64,000 nt of DNA, taken from Brachycybe producta (Eukaryota; Arthropoda; Diplopoda; Playtdesmida; Andrognathidae). The notes beneath the pieces were generated by a model. The model had not been told where the DNA came from and made no database searches. It worked only from the letters and a program-made list of their open reading frames with translations. Within the stretch, counting starts at the first letter, position 1. Every line of letters starts with the position of its first letter. The translations under genes and the position numbers were made by a program. Where the stretch lies: contig JAUPFP010000026.1 of the NCBI GenBank assembly GCA_036925085.1, positions 2,636,058-2,700,057 on the forward strand, read 5' to 3'. Below, in pieces: positions 30,217 through 42,325 of the stretch.

Positions 30217-30972
30217 CAGTGACGTAGCCAAAGGTGAGGTCCAGTGGGCCGGACCCGCCCCATCTGAGATTCTATATACATGCCAAAAAGAGCTGTGTTT
30301 ATATTTGATAGTTTTTTCTCGGTTCTTTTTTTCTCTCTCGCTTTCTCTTAACATGTACCTTCAGAACTCAATTTGGCCCACTACCATAATAGATGCTCAA
30401 CTAAGCTACTTTTCAGCTAGTCGCCAACTACAGCGCGCAGTGCCATTCCATCCCAAACCACTATGTGGAACATTCTATCCGAGAAACAGCCCATATACTG
30501 TATATGCACCACCACAACGCCACCACTTATTGAAGACAAGTTAAATGAATTGAACAATTGAACATGTGTTGTTGTTGTTTACAACAAAGAATGCTGGCAA
30601 ATGAAGACACCTGTGTAGTGTCTGAATGTCACGTGAGTGCCGTTATTCCCCTGGTTCTTTCCGTGTGCCGCATAGAAAGAAAAAGTTCTTCTCGGGTTTT
30701 CCTCTTGACTTCTGGCATGGAACTTATGGAAGTTCTACAAGCCAGTTTTGCATGTCGCAAGCATGCCACCTTATAGCGGACGTTGCTCAATTTGATTTTA
30801 TATGATGCATACATGAACCTTATTAACCCCCTCTCCCTCTTCACCGAAAGGTTTAAGGGCTAAATGTGATGCATACAATGGAAAGTTCTTTAGGCAGTAT
30901 GGCGTGGCACAGCATGCTGTAGTCTGTGATTAGCTTTATTCTGAAAAAAAAATAAGTTTGGCTACGCCACTG
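30217..30972. mobile_element. hAT-type element, CAGTGRCGTAGCC ends
   Basis: Perfect 8-bp duplication CTCAAAAT (30209-30216 and 30973-30980). Ends are CAGTGACGTAGCCAAAGGTG and the inverted AAGTTTGGCTACGCCACTG. Length 756 bp. Several short frames but no recognisable transposase motif. It shares end sequence with 18274-18977 and 41992-42320, but the interior differs. Confidence 0.9.
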
Positions 30973-30980
30973 CTCAAAAT

Positions 30981-33064
30981 CTAAATTTGGGAGCAACAAT
31001 ATGTTAATTTTTTCTCTCCCCAAGTAGTCTTTTTTATTACTAGAAAAAAATCCGTGTATCATATATAGTTCTTGTTGTATTTTTTTTGTTTTCAACATGG
31101 TCACCAGTCATTGAAACTATGCCAGTTGAAAGGTTGTTACATCAATTGAGGTGATTCCACTGTACAAAAAAAAATAAAGGTTTTTTTGGGGGCCAAACTA
31201 CACTGATGACTTAAGAAGACTGTGGGAGAAGGGGAGAGGCGTGGGGGTGGGAGAAGAGAATGGACTCAATATAGTCTCTATATGTAATACACATAGTATA
31301 TTTCGGAACAGAAAGCAACAGGGATTAACGTGAAGAATTGATGGCTATGGTGACCACGACGTGTATAACACAAAGTTGTCCTATATCGAGATCAAATACC
31401 ATTCTTCAGACCTGAGGAAGAAAGAGAAAGAGAGAGAGAGAGAAAAAAATAACATTTGCCCAATGTCTTTGCCAGCGGAAGCTTTTATTTCAAACAAGGT
31501 TTTCGCTCCGTATGTCTTTCAACTCAATCAGAGCAAGCCCAATTTTATGGACTGCAATGAATTTGAGGATAAACTGGGCACACATACATACACACACACA
31601 CACACACGCAAAAAAAAGAGAGACGAGTAGAAGAGGTATTTTAGGCGTTGTAAGGATGTGTTCTCATGAGAGAATAGGTGTTTTTCTATTTTTTTTTTGG
31701 GGGGGGGGGGGAGATGGAGAGATGGGGAGGGGGGGAGGTGGTGTGTTCTTTATATATTTTTTTTCATCGGCTAAAAAGCTCTCTTTTTATTCCACTCCCC
31801 CACCTCCTCCTCCACCTCCACCTCTCAGAGCTGACTAGCTAACTCTCCACCTTCTCAAGCACCCAAAACCTCCTACTTCTGGTAACTCTCACTCTTCTAA
31901 AAAAATACATTATATCTAATGACCACAAAAGACAAAAACCATAGGTAAAAAAGATAGAGAGAAATAGAGAGAGAGAGAGAGAGTGAGAGAGAGAGAGAGC
32001 ATTTGCAGCATCTCTATATCTATCTATTCAACACTCTCCATGCAAGTCAGTCAGTCTCTCTGAGATGAAACCAATCATCTTTTGATCCTTATGTAGCAGC
32101 AGCATCAGCATCATTGTCATTGTTGAAACTGAAGGTTTTTCTTCTTGCTTACAACCTAGGAGATTTGTTGATGTCATATACTATAGTACATGTAGTATGT
32201 GTGTGTGGTTGGTGTAAGAGAGAGAGAGAAAGGGATTGAATTCATGTCTTGAGAGCTTCTTGATGATGAAAGTAATCATTCTCGCATCTTAACTTGATAG
32301 TTAGACTCATGTGGTGGGAGAAAGGGTGAGGGGGAGAACTGCAAATGTCTAGTTTGACTTTTATGTGTGCCACAAGTAAAAAAAAATACAATTGTAATTG
32401 GTAAGAACTTTGGGGGAGGGGGAGGGGCACTGACTTTTTTTTCACTCTTTTCTTCATTTAATTTTAGACTCTCATCATCTTATAGGACTCATAGATCTAA
32501 ACATAATAATAATTAATTATAGGCCTATACACGTTGAAATTCGAATAAGAAATAAATGTGTCAAATAATAACAAATTGAGTTTTGAACAATTAAAATTTT
32601 GCAATTTACATGTATTTGGAAGTTTTTTTGCAATTGAACAGTTGCTACATGGTACATTATTAGTTGGCATTTCAATTTTTCCTACGAGATAAATTATAAA
32701 ATATTTCTAAAAAAAAAAATTAAATTAGCAGATTGCATAAAAAAATCTTAGGGTAACTTTTTGTTTCCACGGAAAACTTTTCTAAAACGAAATTGTTCAA
32801 AAGACGTTTGAAAATATCTGGATGTTTGTTTGAAAAACAAGTAAAATGCTAACCATTAACAAGGGTTTCTTGTGTTTCATGCATATTGTAGACAGCGCCT
32901 GTCAGAGGAGAGGAGGGGGGGGGGGGGGGGCAAGAGGCGCGGCTGTCCCGGGCCTCACAATTGTAGGGGTCTCAATTTATAACTCAATTATGTTAGGAAA
33001 AAAATATGATAATAGTTTAAGAGCTGCTGTTATTAGAAACTGATAGTAACTGCAATTTTATTGC
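30981..33064. other. Intergenic, microsatellites and homopolymers
   Basis: Contains short GA runs (31425-31445, 31965-32000, 32215-32230), a CA run (31588-31608), G-runs (31698-31735, 32916-32930) and CCACCTCC tracts. ORFs in this stretch overlap low-complexity tracts and show no domain. I see no gene. Confidence 0.5.
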
Positions 33065-33640
33065 AGCCGTTTTCAAAGTGCAAAATGTGCACCTTAAATA
33101 TATGTGTGATCGAGTGATAGAATGACAAAAAATTGGTAAGTGTGTTCCTGTTTTTAAAAACTATTTCAAAATAGTGAATTTCTAACTCTTAAGTTAAACT
33201 CCATTGTGTACGCGCGCTCTAAGCAAAAACAACCATTAAAATGCTTGTAAAATACCTAAAAATAATTTTAAAAAACCACAATTAAACCATAGTGAAGCCA
33301 ACACGTGCTCAGTTTTTTTTCTGGGTTTTAAAACTATTTTTACGTATTTTTATGAGCATTTTAATGGGTGTTTTTTTTTGCTTACGAGCGCGTACTCAAT
33401 GGAGTTTAAAATAAAAGTTAGAAATTCGCGATTTTTAAATAGTTTTTAAAAATAGAACCGCACTTACCAATTTTTTGTCATTCTATCACTCAATCAGCAT
33501 ATATTAAGGTGCGCATTTTGCACTTTGAAAAGTTAATAATGGACAATTTAAAGATTAATTGGACAATTTATAAATTAACATTTTTTCTTTAACATTGGGT
33601 CTATGGGCTCCTTAGAAATACGATCTATGCTAGCTTAAAA
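33065..33640. mobile_element. Family F palindromic relative
   Basis: The left half (TTTTCAAAGTGCAAAATGTG, then TCGAGTGATAGAATGACAAA, then TTAAAATGCTTGTAAAATAC) is mirrored by the right half (GTATTTTTATGAGCATTTTA, then TTGTCATTCTATCACTCAAT, then GTGCGCATTTTGCACTTTGA). Arms are about 220 bp around 33300. The right flank (TTTAACATTGGGTCTATGGG) is the Family F segment also at 23525 and 60605. Confidence 0.75.
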
Positions 33641-34090
33641 CAAGGACCACTCAAAAGTTAGAACACTGCAAAATGTTGTCGCAGGTGGCTGGGCTGTGGT
33701 TATAACGCCAATGCCGGCTTAAGGGTTTCATGCACCCTAGGCGAAGCTTAAAATTTGTTCCTCTGCGCCTTAGGCGAGACTTAAAGATTTGCGTCCCAGT
33801 TGTATTCTGCACCATACATCCCGTCTACCTATCCATCACCCTGCCTACCAACAAGCTTACCTATTTATCTGTCTATCCATTCTAAACCCCAACGCGACGT
33901 AAAGTAAAATTAATAAGAGCGCAAAAATGCTGGGGCAAAAAAAAAAAGAAAAATAGTACTTTAACGTAGTTTACTAATAGTTAAAATTAGTAATCGTTTA
34001 ATTTATAGGTTTCTGTTTAAATGAAACACTTAAAAAAAAAATTGTGTTAAAATGCGCTCTCTGAGGCCTTTGAGACCTAATGGACGTGGG
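33641..34090. other. Intergenic with one hAT-like end scrap
   Basis: 33705-33770 (GCCGGCTTAAGGGTTTCATG, CACCCTAGGCGAAG) resembles decayed hAT termini. No partner end was found and no gene is visible. Confidence 0.4.
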
Positions 34091-34523
34091 CAGTACCGTC
34101 TTTACTATAAGGGCACACGGTGCCTGTGCCCAGGGCCCCCGACTTCACAGGGCCCCCGAAAGGCCGATATATTCGCTTACACGAAAAAAAGGAGCTCAAA
34201 ATTTTTTCTATTTTTAGGTAGATTCCTACTAAGAATTACCGTCAACATTTCTAAATTGAAATGTTAATAGGACACCCGATCAGATTTTTAAATTTTTTCT
34301 AAACAGTGAACATTTTAATAATAAAAAATACTTATTACTTACCTATTAGTTCTATTTCTTAAATCAGTTAATAACATGTATTTGATTTGTACCAATTAAC
34401 CATAATAAATATAAAATCATAACAGAAAAATGTTTTTTCTTGTCATTCACTTTCTTTTACTATCCAACGGGGCCCCCAATTCTTGTGTGCCCAAGGGCCC
34501 CGACATGCCCTAAGACGGCCCTG
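34091..34523. mobile_element. hAT-type element, GGGCCCCC ends
   Basis: Perfect 8-bp duplication GACGTGGG (34083-34090 and 34524-34531). Ends are CAGTACCGTCTTTACTATAA and the inverted ATGCCCTAAGACGGCCCTG. Subterminal GTGCCCAGGGCCCCC and GTGTGCCCAAGGGCCCC are inverse. 433 bp, non-coding. Confidence 0.9.
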
Positions 34524-34717
34524 GACGTGGGCAGGCCCTGCAAAGACGCCATAATTTACACGCGAGTGGCTGGCTTCTGAAGTCGGAAATGACCACCGGT
34601 GGTGTAGGGGCTGCGGTTAAAATAATATATTGCAATAAAAAAAACGCCAAACCTTTGGCATGCACACGAGCTACACGCCAACTTGACAGTTTGCAGCCAA
34701 ACTCGAACACTGAAAAG

Positions 34718-35534
34718 TAGTGATGGTCAATTTCGTGAAATTTATTTTGTTGAAATATTTCATGAATTTTATGAAAAGTTGTGAAATTAATTGCATCGGT
34801 TTACATTAACTTTTATGTATTTTTGTAGAATAATTAGGTAGTGTTTGAATGAAATTACTAGAGTTGGGACGTACTGTATCCTAAAATTTTCACGAATCCG
34901 AATATGAATCCTAAAAGGTTCTCGAATCACTCGAATAATAAAAGGATCTGGAATCACACGAATCCTAAAAGGTTATCGAATTCCTCGAATTTCTCGAATC
35001 CTTCGTATAAGAACCCTATATTATTCATTAAGAAGATACAAATAAATGAAATAATATTAAATATTAAATTATTAATAATAAAAAAAACACGAGGTGATAT
35101 TGGTGATCTGGGGTACCACCGAAATTACAACAATCGCCGGTTTTTTAGTTAGTGAACGCTTGCTTCTATTGGACATCAATGGAGTTAAAACTAATTTTAC
35201 CAAAGTTTTTAACAGTTTTTTTAAGGTTAGGATTCGAAAGATTCAAAAGACAAAAAAGCGCCAAGATTCGAGTTTATCGAATCTCGAATATATTTCAAGA
35301 TTCGCGGGATTCGAGGATAAGAATGTCCCATCCCTTGAAAGTACACTTGTAATAAATAAATTTACAAAATTGAACATTAAAAAATTTTCCGTTTTGAAAC
35401 AGATTCCAAAAATTTTGAACGAAAAATTGACACAAACATTTTTTTTTTAAATATTTCTAACTCATGTGGGTGTGAAATAATATTTCAATGAAATGAAATA
35501 TTTCACGTGAAATTATTTGAATGGTACATCACTA
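34718..35534. mobile_element. hAT-type element, TAGTGATG ends
   Basis: Perfect 8-bp duplication CTGAAAAG (34710-34717 and 35535-35542). Ends are TAGTGATGGTCAATTTCGTG and the inverted GGTACATCACTA. Subterminal TTGAAATATTTCATGAA and AATATTTCACGTGAAAT motifs fold back. It contains a second element at 34859-35336. Confidence 0.85.
34859..35336. mobile_element. hAT-type element of the GAATCC family, nested
   Basis: Starts TAGAGTTGGGACGTACTGTA and ends AATGTCCCATCCCTT. The flanks GAAATTAC (34851-34858) and GAAAGTAC (35337-35344) agree at 7 of 8 bases. Inside are TCACGAATCC units at the left and ATTCGAGG-type units at the right. Its middle (AATCGCCGGTTTTTTAGTTA, GCTTCTATTGGACATCAATG) is shared with 48140-48290 and, inverted, with 49690-49830. 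Non-autonomous. Confidence 0.85.
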
Positions 35535-35542
35535 CTGAAAAG

Positions 35543-37099
35543 TGGTTCATGTGCCAAACAGACTTTCTCAATATTGTATTTCATCATCAATATTTTTTTC
35601 CATTTCTTAGATAACAGCAAAGAACCACCACCAACTGCAGTAAAATGTCAAATGTTTCAATTCAATTCAACTCAGTACACCTGCAATCAGCTTAAAAGCC
35701 ATTGTGGCGGGGGGGGGGGAGGGAGAGGATTGCTCCCGAACACAAATGATTGTCATTCAGGTAAAACAAGATATCATTGTTAAATTGAAATCATCCTAAC
35801 AAACGAACTATCACAACTGGAAGAGAATTCCATAGCATTCTTTTAAAGTCTTTGAATGGCCCCTGTCTTCTCTTACGAGGATGTATATTCAGTAAGGCAA
35901 TTTTAAGTAGGGCAATATTATCATCTGCCAGTAAACGTCCGAAAAAGGTGCAGCAAGGCTTTTGGATGATCAGAAGATGAAGAGAAGCTATAGACTCAAT
36001 ATACTAGTCAGACTATGTATTTTCTTCATTAGTTATGTTGTGTATGGTCAACTTCAGGTGACATATCATTGTAACTGACCAAAATGAAGTCTAAGCCATT
36101 TTGTGTAGTTGTCTCAAATAGGTTTTGGGCTGCTCAGAGAATAATTTTAAGTTGGGGAGTGGGGTTGTTGGAGGGCTATCCACCTGCAATGTATGTGCCT
36201 CTCTATCTTTATCTCATGTTGCAGACCAAATGAAATCACCTTAGAAGAAGAAGAAGAAGAAAACATTAAAAAAGAAGTAGTGTGAAATAGTGCAGTGGTT
36301 CCTATTGAAAGGAAAATAAAGGTGACAAGAGCAATGGGATTCACTTCTTTTTCAGTTGATGGAATTACCTTTTGCCTGGGCTATAGTGTTTATTGTTTTT
36401 CATTCTGTGTTGGTTTGTCGCTCTGGATGAAAAACCTTCATGCAGTAAGAAAGAAAAAAAAGACAAGTGAGGAACAAAATCAAATGGCCAACATCAAAAA
36501 CTATGGCAAAACAACTAGTTGAGATGTTGGAAGATGACCCAATGTTCTCTTAACTGTTGAAGATTGAGAAAGAGAAAAAGAGAGAGAGAGAGAAAAAAAC
36601 ACCTTTTTTGTTTCTGGAGACAGCAGTCTACTATATTCTTATTGCTTTTTGCTGATTTTGTGTATAAAAAAAACAAAAACAAAAGCGTAAATGTAAAGCT
36701 TAAAAAAAAGCAATGTTTAGGAATCAGAAAATGAAATGACACAAAACCTACATAAGAAGTTAGGGGGGAAATCTTGTATAGTCTCTTATGTAGAGGGTGG
36801 TTTTACCAATGTCTGAAAAAGATGTTTGCTTATATCACCAGTGTCTTGATCATAACTGGGTGTGTGATTATATAGAATTGTAGCTTATTGTATAAATCGA
36901 CGTTTGTATTTTGTCAGCAGCCTGCGGGGTGGGGGGTGGGCCCAAGGTGGTTGCCTCGCTCGCCTTGCTCTAAGGTCGGGCTTGTTGGTAATGCCCATGG
37001 GCCAAAATTGCAACGTCTTGATTTGGACCTGGGTTTGGAAACCAGCATGTTAATAATGTCACTAGCAAGGTGATGGAAATGCTTCATTTTTGTCAACGA
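35543..37099. other. Intergenic, no gene recognised
   Basis: Mostly unique sequence. Read in reverse, 35800-35930 (KRRQGPFKDFKRMLWNSLP) weakly recalls the last residues of LINE reverse transcriptases, but is too short to call. A (GAA)n run lies at 36243-36262. Confidence 0.4.
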
Positions 37100-37693
37100 T
37101 CATTGGGTACTTGCCCTTAGCAAGTTAAATTGCTGCTTATAATGCACTGATTCAACCTTATCTTGAGTGTTGCTGCAGTGGGTGGAATCTCCACTCTGTA
37201 GCGTTAATTCATGCAGTGGCAGGGCCGAACTGGCTAGTGGTTGGCCCCATTTTTTTAATTTATATATTTTTGGCCCCCATATTATTTTGGCCCCCAATTG
37301 ACCGGCGATCGCCGGTCAGCCGGTCAGCCGGCCAGGCCAGTCCGGGCCTGTGCAGTGGAAATGGTCCAGCGTAGGGCAGCGAGATTTGTCTGTGGCAGGC
37401 ATAAATTTACCGATAGTATTACTGAAATGCTGGGGGGGTCATTGGGATAGTTTAGCTCATCGTGTATCAGAAATTAGTTTATGCATGTTTAAGAAAATTG
37501 TAAGTGGTCAATGTCCCAAACCACAGTCTAGTGATATATGTAAAGCATTGTATGTGGGAAGGGGTGACCACTCCTAGAAAATTAGAAAGATTTTTGCCAA
37601 AACTTACTGGTATTTTTTCCGAGGGTTATACGACAATGGAATACTCTTCCTAAACAGGCTATTGATGATGTCATTAATGAATTGTTGGTTTAA
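37100..37693 (+). pseudogene. CR1/L2-like LINE reverse transcriptase, 3' piece
   Basis: From 37132 the frame reads AAYNALIQPYLECCCSGWN, is interrupted by an hAT insertion (37220-37350), then continues MVQRRAARFVCGRH, KFTDSITEML, a frameshift in a G-run (37430-37436), LAHRVSEISLCMFKKIVSGQ and finally WNTLPKQAIDDVINELLV before TAA at 37691. This is the C-terminal region of Jockey/CR1/L2-type non-LTR reverse transcriptases (the Q-R-R-A-A-R-F motif and the terminal W-N-x-L-P). The catalytic palm is absent. Positions 37694-37815 are its 3' untranslated tail, repeated at 63600-63733. Confidence 0.8.
37220..37350. mobile_element. Short hAT-type MITE inside the LINE
   Basis: Perfect 8-bp duplication TGCAGTGG (37212-37219 and 37351-37358). 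Ends are CAGGGCCGAACTGGCTAG and the inverted GGCCAGTCCGGGCCTG. 131 bp. Removing it with one duplication rejoins the LINE frame at residues ...HAV EMVQRRAARF. Confidence 0.9.
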
Positions 37694-37815
37694 ATTTTCA
37701 TAATTACATTTATATTTTATTTTATTTTTAAATGCAGGTGATTTTTCATGTAATATATTGACAATGCATGCTGCAGCATTTGGATCTTAGGATCCCTCTG
37801 TCATAGGCCAACCGG

Positions 37816-38278
37816 CTGCTTGCAGAGTTTTTTTTGTAATTGTACTTGTAACTGAACACTGGTCTGGGAGAGTTTGGCTTCCGAGCCCAAGAACAGGCGG
37901 AAGCTATGCCCAAATGTTCTCTGGTTGGGAAAGTCTCATTTCTCAGTGATTTTAAGGTAATCTTTATCTACAGCATATATGCTTTTTTATAATGAAAGCA
38001 GAGAGAATTGCGCTCTTTATTTTTGAGACAACCAACCCAGGGTCGGTTGAGCACCCACTGGTAGGAGAGGGGCCCTCAGTATCACCACAAGCACCCCAGG
38101 ACTTTGGTTCAATTGTGGGAGTACAATCTCAGGAAACGAGACACTATACCTGGCCACAATCTTCGGAGGACTCAGTCGGAGGTCTCTGAAGAGTACAACC
38201 AAAGTCGGTATCGCCTCGGAGTAGATGCTTCCATCCAAAGCATATTAAAGACCTAAGAGCTAGAACTGAATGATATTT
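37816..38278. other. Intergenic, unknown
   Basis: Moderately GC-rich stretch (CCCAGGGTCGGTTGAGCACC, AGGGGCCCTCAGTATCACC) with 65- and 73-codon ORFs on opposite strands. Neither has a recognisable domain. It could be transposon-derived. Confidence 0.4.
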
Positions 38279-38430
38279 GTGACTATGGAATTATCTTCCA
38301 GCAAATAAGTTCTGTTTGACAATGTTCTCTAAACATTTGTCAACGTAACAACCACTTTTGATTTGGAATTATCCCCGCTGCCACATGGCTCTCGGGCTGA
38401 TTGCAGGAGTTACTAAGTAGAATTAAATTG
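38279..38430. repeat. Dispersed repeat shared with 60735-60920
   Basis: Shared order of strings: CTATGGAATT, TTCCAGCAAATAAGTTCTGT versus TTCCAGCATATAGTTCTGTT, GGAATTATCCCCGCTGCCAC versus GGAATTGTCCCCCGCAGCCA, and CTCGGGCTGATTGCAGG versus CTCGAGCTGATTGCAGG. The type of element is unknown. Confidence 0.6.
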
Positions 38431-38553
38431 AAGTCGACGTCATCTATAACAAGATGTCAAATGGTTGATTGTACACATGTACACATTTAAATGTATTTAA
38501 CAATTAAACATAATAAGTTTATTTAATTGTAAATACATTTAAGTTCATTTAAT

Positions 38554-39399
38554 CAGGGTAGCAATGATTTAAATCACATTGATTTAAATCATGCTTTAAA
38601 TCAAGTGATTTTTTTAGAAAAAAATTACATTTATTTAAACATTAAAATTATGCAATAAAAATAAAACAGCTCCCAGCATTTTTCTCCATGTTTATAAAAT
38701 AAAGTCCAGTGGTAGTCCTTTCATTAATGCAGTATTTTTCGGAAGATATGCTTGAGGAACTATATCCCAATTGACTGGTGGAAATCAGGGACAAATAATG
38801 TAGATATAAATAGTAATAGTAATCTATTTAAGAACCTCAGAGGTAAACCGTTTTAAGTCACCAAACCTAAATTTTACAGTGGAGTAATTTGAAAGTTTTT
38901 CTCTTCATTGAAGGAATAGGACTTAACATGGTATACTACCATCTAGCAGCCAATGTGTAAAACTGTGGACTTACCACTGTTTACCACTGATAGAATTTGA
39001 CAAGCTATTTAAAAACACAAATTTTACATCAGATGTAAAATCGTTTTTTTTTTTTTAAAAAAAAGTGACTTAACACAATTTACCTTTGAGGTACTGATTT
39101 GCTTTGGGAACTGAAAAGGCTGCAGAGCTCGTGTTTATGTTTAGAATGTTAAATTAAAAGTGTTTGAAACTTATTATTTTCAAATTTGAATGTTTCTTAA
39201 CATTTTTTTTCTTCTTTTGCAATTATTTTACTAACTTAACAATTAACAATGTTATTATTACTCATTTTTGCAAACATCGTCATAAAAAAAATTTAATATT
39301 TCATATAAATGAAAAAAAAAATAAAAAAAATCTGATTTAAATAAAAAAATCGATTTATTTGATTTTTTTTAAAAAAAATCAAAAAAATCAGCCACCCTG
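38554..39399. mobile_element. hAT-type element, GATTTAAATCA ends
   Basis: Perfect 8-bp duplication CATTTAAT (38546-38553 and 39400-39407). Ends are CAGGGTAGCAATGATTTAAA and the inverted AAAAATCAGCCACCCTG, with repeated GATTTAAATCA motifs next to both. 846 bp, AT-rich, no transposase frame. The target lies inside a palindromic sequence (GTACACATGTACACATTTAA at 38472 versus TTAAACACATGTGTAC near 39427), probably a Family E relative. Confidence 0.9.
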
Positions 39400-39489
39400 C
39401 ATTTAATTGAATACATTTAAGTCGCTTAAACACATGTGTACTCATTTTGAAATGTTTATTGTAGTAATATATGTTGGATTTTAAAGTTA

Positions 39490-39800
39490 TATCTAACTAC
39501 ACACCTGATAATTTAAATGCATTTAAATAATAAACGTGTTCTATAGAAGAGCCCTCTGAGAAGGGCACACAAATAATATCTCGAATTCAATTTATTCAAT
39601 TAATAATCTCAATATATTGAGATTAATACTTAAATATAATATATAAACTATTGACAAAATATTGATTTAGTATTTCAATTTAAAATATTAACAAGAAAGT
39701 CAATTTTTATTCGGTTCATGTCCTTAACTGGATTTCGTATAATTCATTGTAAACACATTTAATTTGAATTCATTTAACTCATGTATGTGTGTACAAGGTA
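39490..39800. mobile_element. Family E MITE
   Basis: From TATCTAACTACACACCTGAT to CATGTATGTGTGTACAAGGTA, followed by TTA. It contains CATTTAAATAATAAACGTGT, ACAATATTGATTTAG-like motifs and TTTAATTTGAATTCATTTAA. Same length and order as at 46171-46460, opposite orientation. Confidence 0.8.
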
Positions 39801-40132
39801 TTAGACACATCCAGTAGTCACATAGAATTAGTTCAAACAGGATGTGAGAAATCTACAGTTTTCTTTCTTTTTTTCAAATAAAAAAAGGCGAGATAATTGA
39901 ATAATGATTAGCAATTATAATCTATTAATCATAAATTAATATTGGGCGGTGCACTTGGAAAAAAATGTCTTACAATAAGCCCTGCTTGAATAAGCCAACA
40001 AAATCGGATAAGCTACTAAAAATGTTTCAAATGACTATATATTGGCCAAAACGTTGATGTAATGAATTGTTTATTTTATTTTACATTGATCACCAACACG
40101 TCTTTATTGTTTACAATTGTTAAGCTTATGAC

Positions 40133-40625
40133 TAGGGTTCGGATTTTTATGCAATCTCAAAGCAAGCGTTTCTCAAACTGGCCAAAGTGCCATTTTTGAA
40201 GTAATCCTCATCATTAGAGCAACTGCATTTATGCTTTTTTTTTTCTAATCAAAAAGACTGGTTAGAGGCTATATGTCTGGTTAAGTACTATCAGTTATCA
40301 ACTAGGAAGTTCTAGCCTCTAATACCTAGTACACACACCTGATAATTTTTAAATGCATTTAAATAATAAACGTGGTTCTACAGAGCCCCCTGCGAAGGGC
40401 AAACAAACAATATATCGAATTCAATTTATTCAGTTAATAATCTCAAAATATTGAGTTAATACTTAAATCTAATATGTAAACTATTGACAAAATATTGATT
40501 TAGTATTTCAATTTAAAATATTAATAATAATGTCAATTTTTATTTGGTTCGTGTCCTTCACAATTAATTGGCACTTGGGTCACAGATTGAGAAACATTTG
40601 ATATTGCATAAAAATCCGAGCCCTA
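40133..40625. mobile_element. hAT-type MITE with nested Family E piece
   Basis: Ends are TAGGGTTCGGATTTTTATGC and the inverted CATAAAAATCCGAGCCCTA. The flanks CTTATGAC (40125-40132) and CTTGTGAC (40626-40633) match at 7 of 8. A truncated Family E element (about 40323-40560, starting TACCTAGTACACACACCTG) interrupts it. Same family as 15896-16828. Confidence 0.8.
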
Positions 40626-40807
40626 CTTGTGACTGTGACTCTCTTATTCGAGATTAGGGTTAGAAATAAATACTAATTTTCATGTTTTGTTGTTTTTTTT
40701 TTTTTGCCATGTAAGACCAACCAGATCCATCTATTGAGTAAATAGATAAGCTTTTAAGTAGCTTATTTTTTTACACTGATCAGTGATCACCGACAAGACT
40801 AATAAAG

Positions 40808-41135
40808 TAAGGCTCGGATTCTTATGCAATATCGAACAAATGGTTTCTCAGTTTGTGGCCCAAGAGCCAATTGTGTAGTACTTATAATAATCATCATCGT
40901 TAAATCAACTGCAATAAATGATTGCTTCTTCTAATAAAAAAGGCTGGTTATAGGCTAGATGTCTCGCTATAGGATCATCAGTCCTCTAACCAGTATTTTT
41001 GGATTGAAAAAAGACAAACCCCCATAGGCTTAATTGGTTGATCTAAACGAGGATTGTTGTTACTTCACAATTGGTCCTTGTGCGAGAGACTGAAAAACCA
41101 TTTGCTCGATATTGCATAAAAATCCGAACTCTACT
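40808..41135. mobile_element. hAT-type MITE, third copy
   Basis: TAAGGCTCGGATTCTTATGC at left and ATTGCATAAAAATCCGAACT CTA at right are inverted. The interior follows 40133-40625 (TGTGGCCCAAGAGCCAATTG, AGGCTAGATGTCTCGC). The target duplication is not recognisable. Confidence 0.7.
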
Positions 41136-41460
41136 TATATAAGGACAGTGCCATGGGTGCTCGCAGCTACTGCCGAGAAGGGCTTGCTCTCCGCCCTCTT
41201 TCGAAAGCGAATTTTTTCAAATACTTGTACATGTCATTTTTATAATTAACAAAACGTTTTGCGTGTTTTTGAGGCTATTTTTTTTGGCTAAATGTAGTTA
41301 TTTTCATATTTAGCCTCCATGACTTGCCCCCCACCCCCCTATGAAACAGTCCTGTGGGAAAAACAGTCAATTCAGTCCAGTACAGTCCCCTGGACAGTGC
41401 TATTTGTGAGTGATAAACTGATAAAAGAATTTTCGTTCCCTGGGGCTATGAAGGCTTTAA

Positions 41461-41863
41461 GCCTCGTTTTCACGGTGGCGATAGTTCCATCGTGAGAGTA
41501 GCTGTCATGAAAGTTGCGATGGTTCACTCACGATAGAAACTGTCTACACGTCTTGAAGTAACGTGATAGTTCTGTCATATGACAGTATGACGTCTTCTTC
41601 ACGGACATCATTGAGTCAACAACAGTGTTGCATCTCTCATTCCAGAAGCCAAATTTCCCTACAAAGGTGGATATTTCCCTACAAGCGGTCACACAACAAC
41701 TATTACTATCGCGACAGTACTATCAACTATATCTAGTCAAACCAGATAGTGCTATCTTGACAGTGTGATAGTGACTATCATGTGGTTTTCACGATGATAG
41801 TTCTCGCGATAGCTGCTCTCATGACAGCAACTACCGTGACAAATATCATCGTGAAAACGGGAC
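41461..41863. mobile_element. Family D piggyBac-like MITE, complete
   Basis: Flanked by TTAA on both sides (41457-41460, 41864-41867). Ends are GCCTCGTTTTCACGGTGGCG and the inverted ATATCATCGTGAAAACGGGAC. 403 bp, with inner inverted pairs (GATAGTTC/GAACTATC types, CTGTCATG/CATGACAG). It matches 5970-6450 and, in reverse, 9000-9130. Confidence 0.8.
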
Positions 41864-41991
41864 TTAAAGCACGTTTACTATAGTGAAGCTGAAATATCTA
41901 GCTATACATTAGATATAAGTTGAAATGCATTTTAAGCCTGAATTTGCTGCTTTGGCTTCAGCTACATGTATGTATTTTGTGGTCATTGTTG

Positions 41992-42320
41992 CAGTGGCGT
42001 CACTAGGGTTGGTGTCACCCAGTGCGGGTAACTTATGGTGTCACTCCCCTCCCGACTTCCTCCATGGACCTCTTCCGAGTCCTCCTGTACCAAGCCAAAC
42101 AGAATCCTTAGTAATGTGGGTAAATGGGTAAATTTAGGTCCTAAATTTTACAAAGGAATTAACATTAATTTACGTAAGAATTAAACAATAGAATCGCGAG
42201 GTAAAAGCGTTTTTTTAAGAACTACATCAAAATTATGTCAATTTTTTTAAAAAAAGTTTTAACCTGTGATTGGTGGCACCCGACGCGGTCCGCACCCCCC
42301 CCCCCCTAGTTACGCCACTG
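41992..42320. mobile_element. hAT-type element, CAGTGGCGT ends
   Basis: Ends are CAGTGGCGTCACTAGGGTTG and the inverted CCCCTAGTTACGCCACTG; subterminal GTGTCACCCAGTGCGGG is inverse to GGTGGCACCCGACGCGG in part. The left flank is CATTGTTG. The right flank is split by the Family C insertion and reads CATTGTTT (42514-42521) once that insertion is removed, so the 8-bp duplication holds at 7 of 8. Confidence 0.8.
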
Positions 42321-42325
42321 CATTG

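Noticed and set aside
35800-35930. Minus-strand peptide KRRQGPFKDFKRMLWNSLP as a second LINE end
   Set aside because: Too short and isolated; no tail or upstream RT motif to support it.
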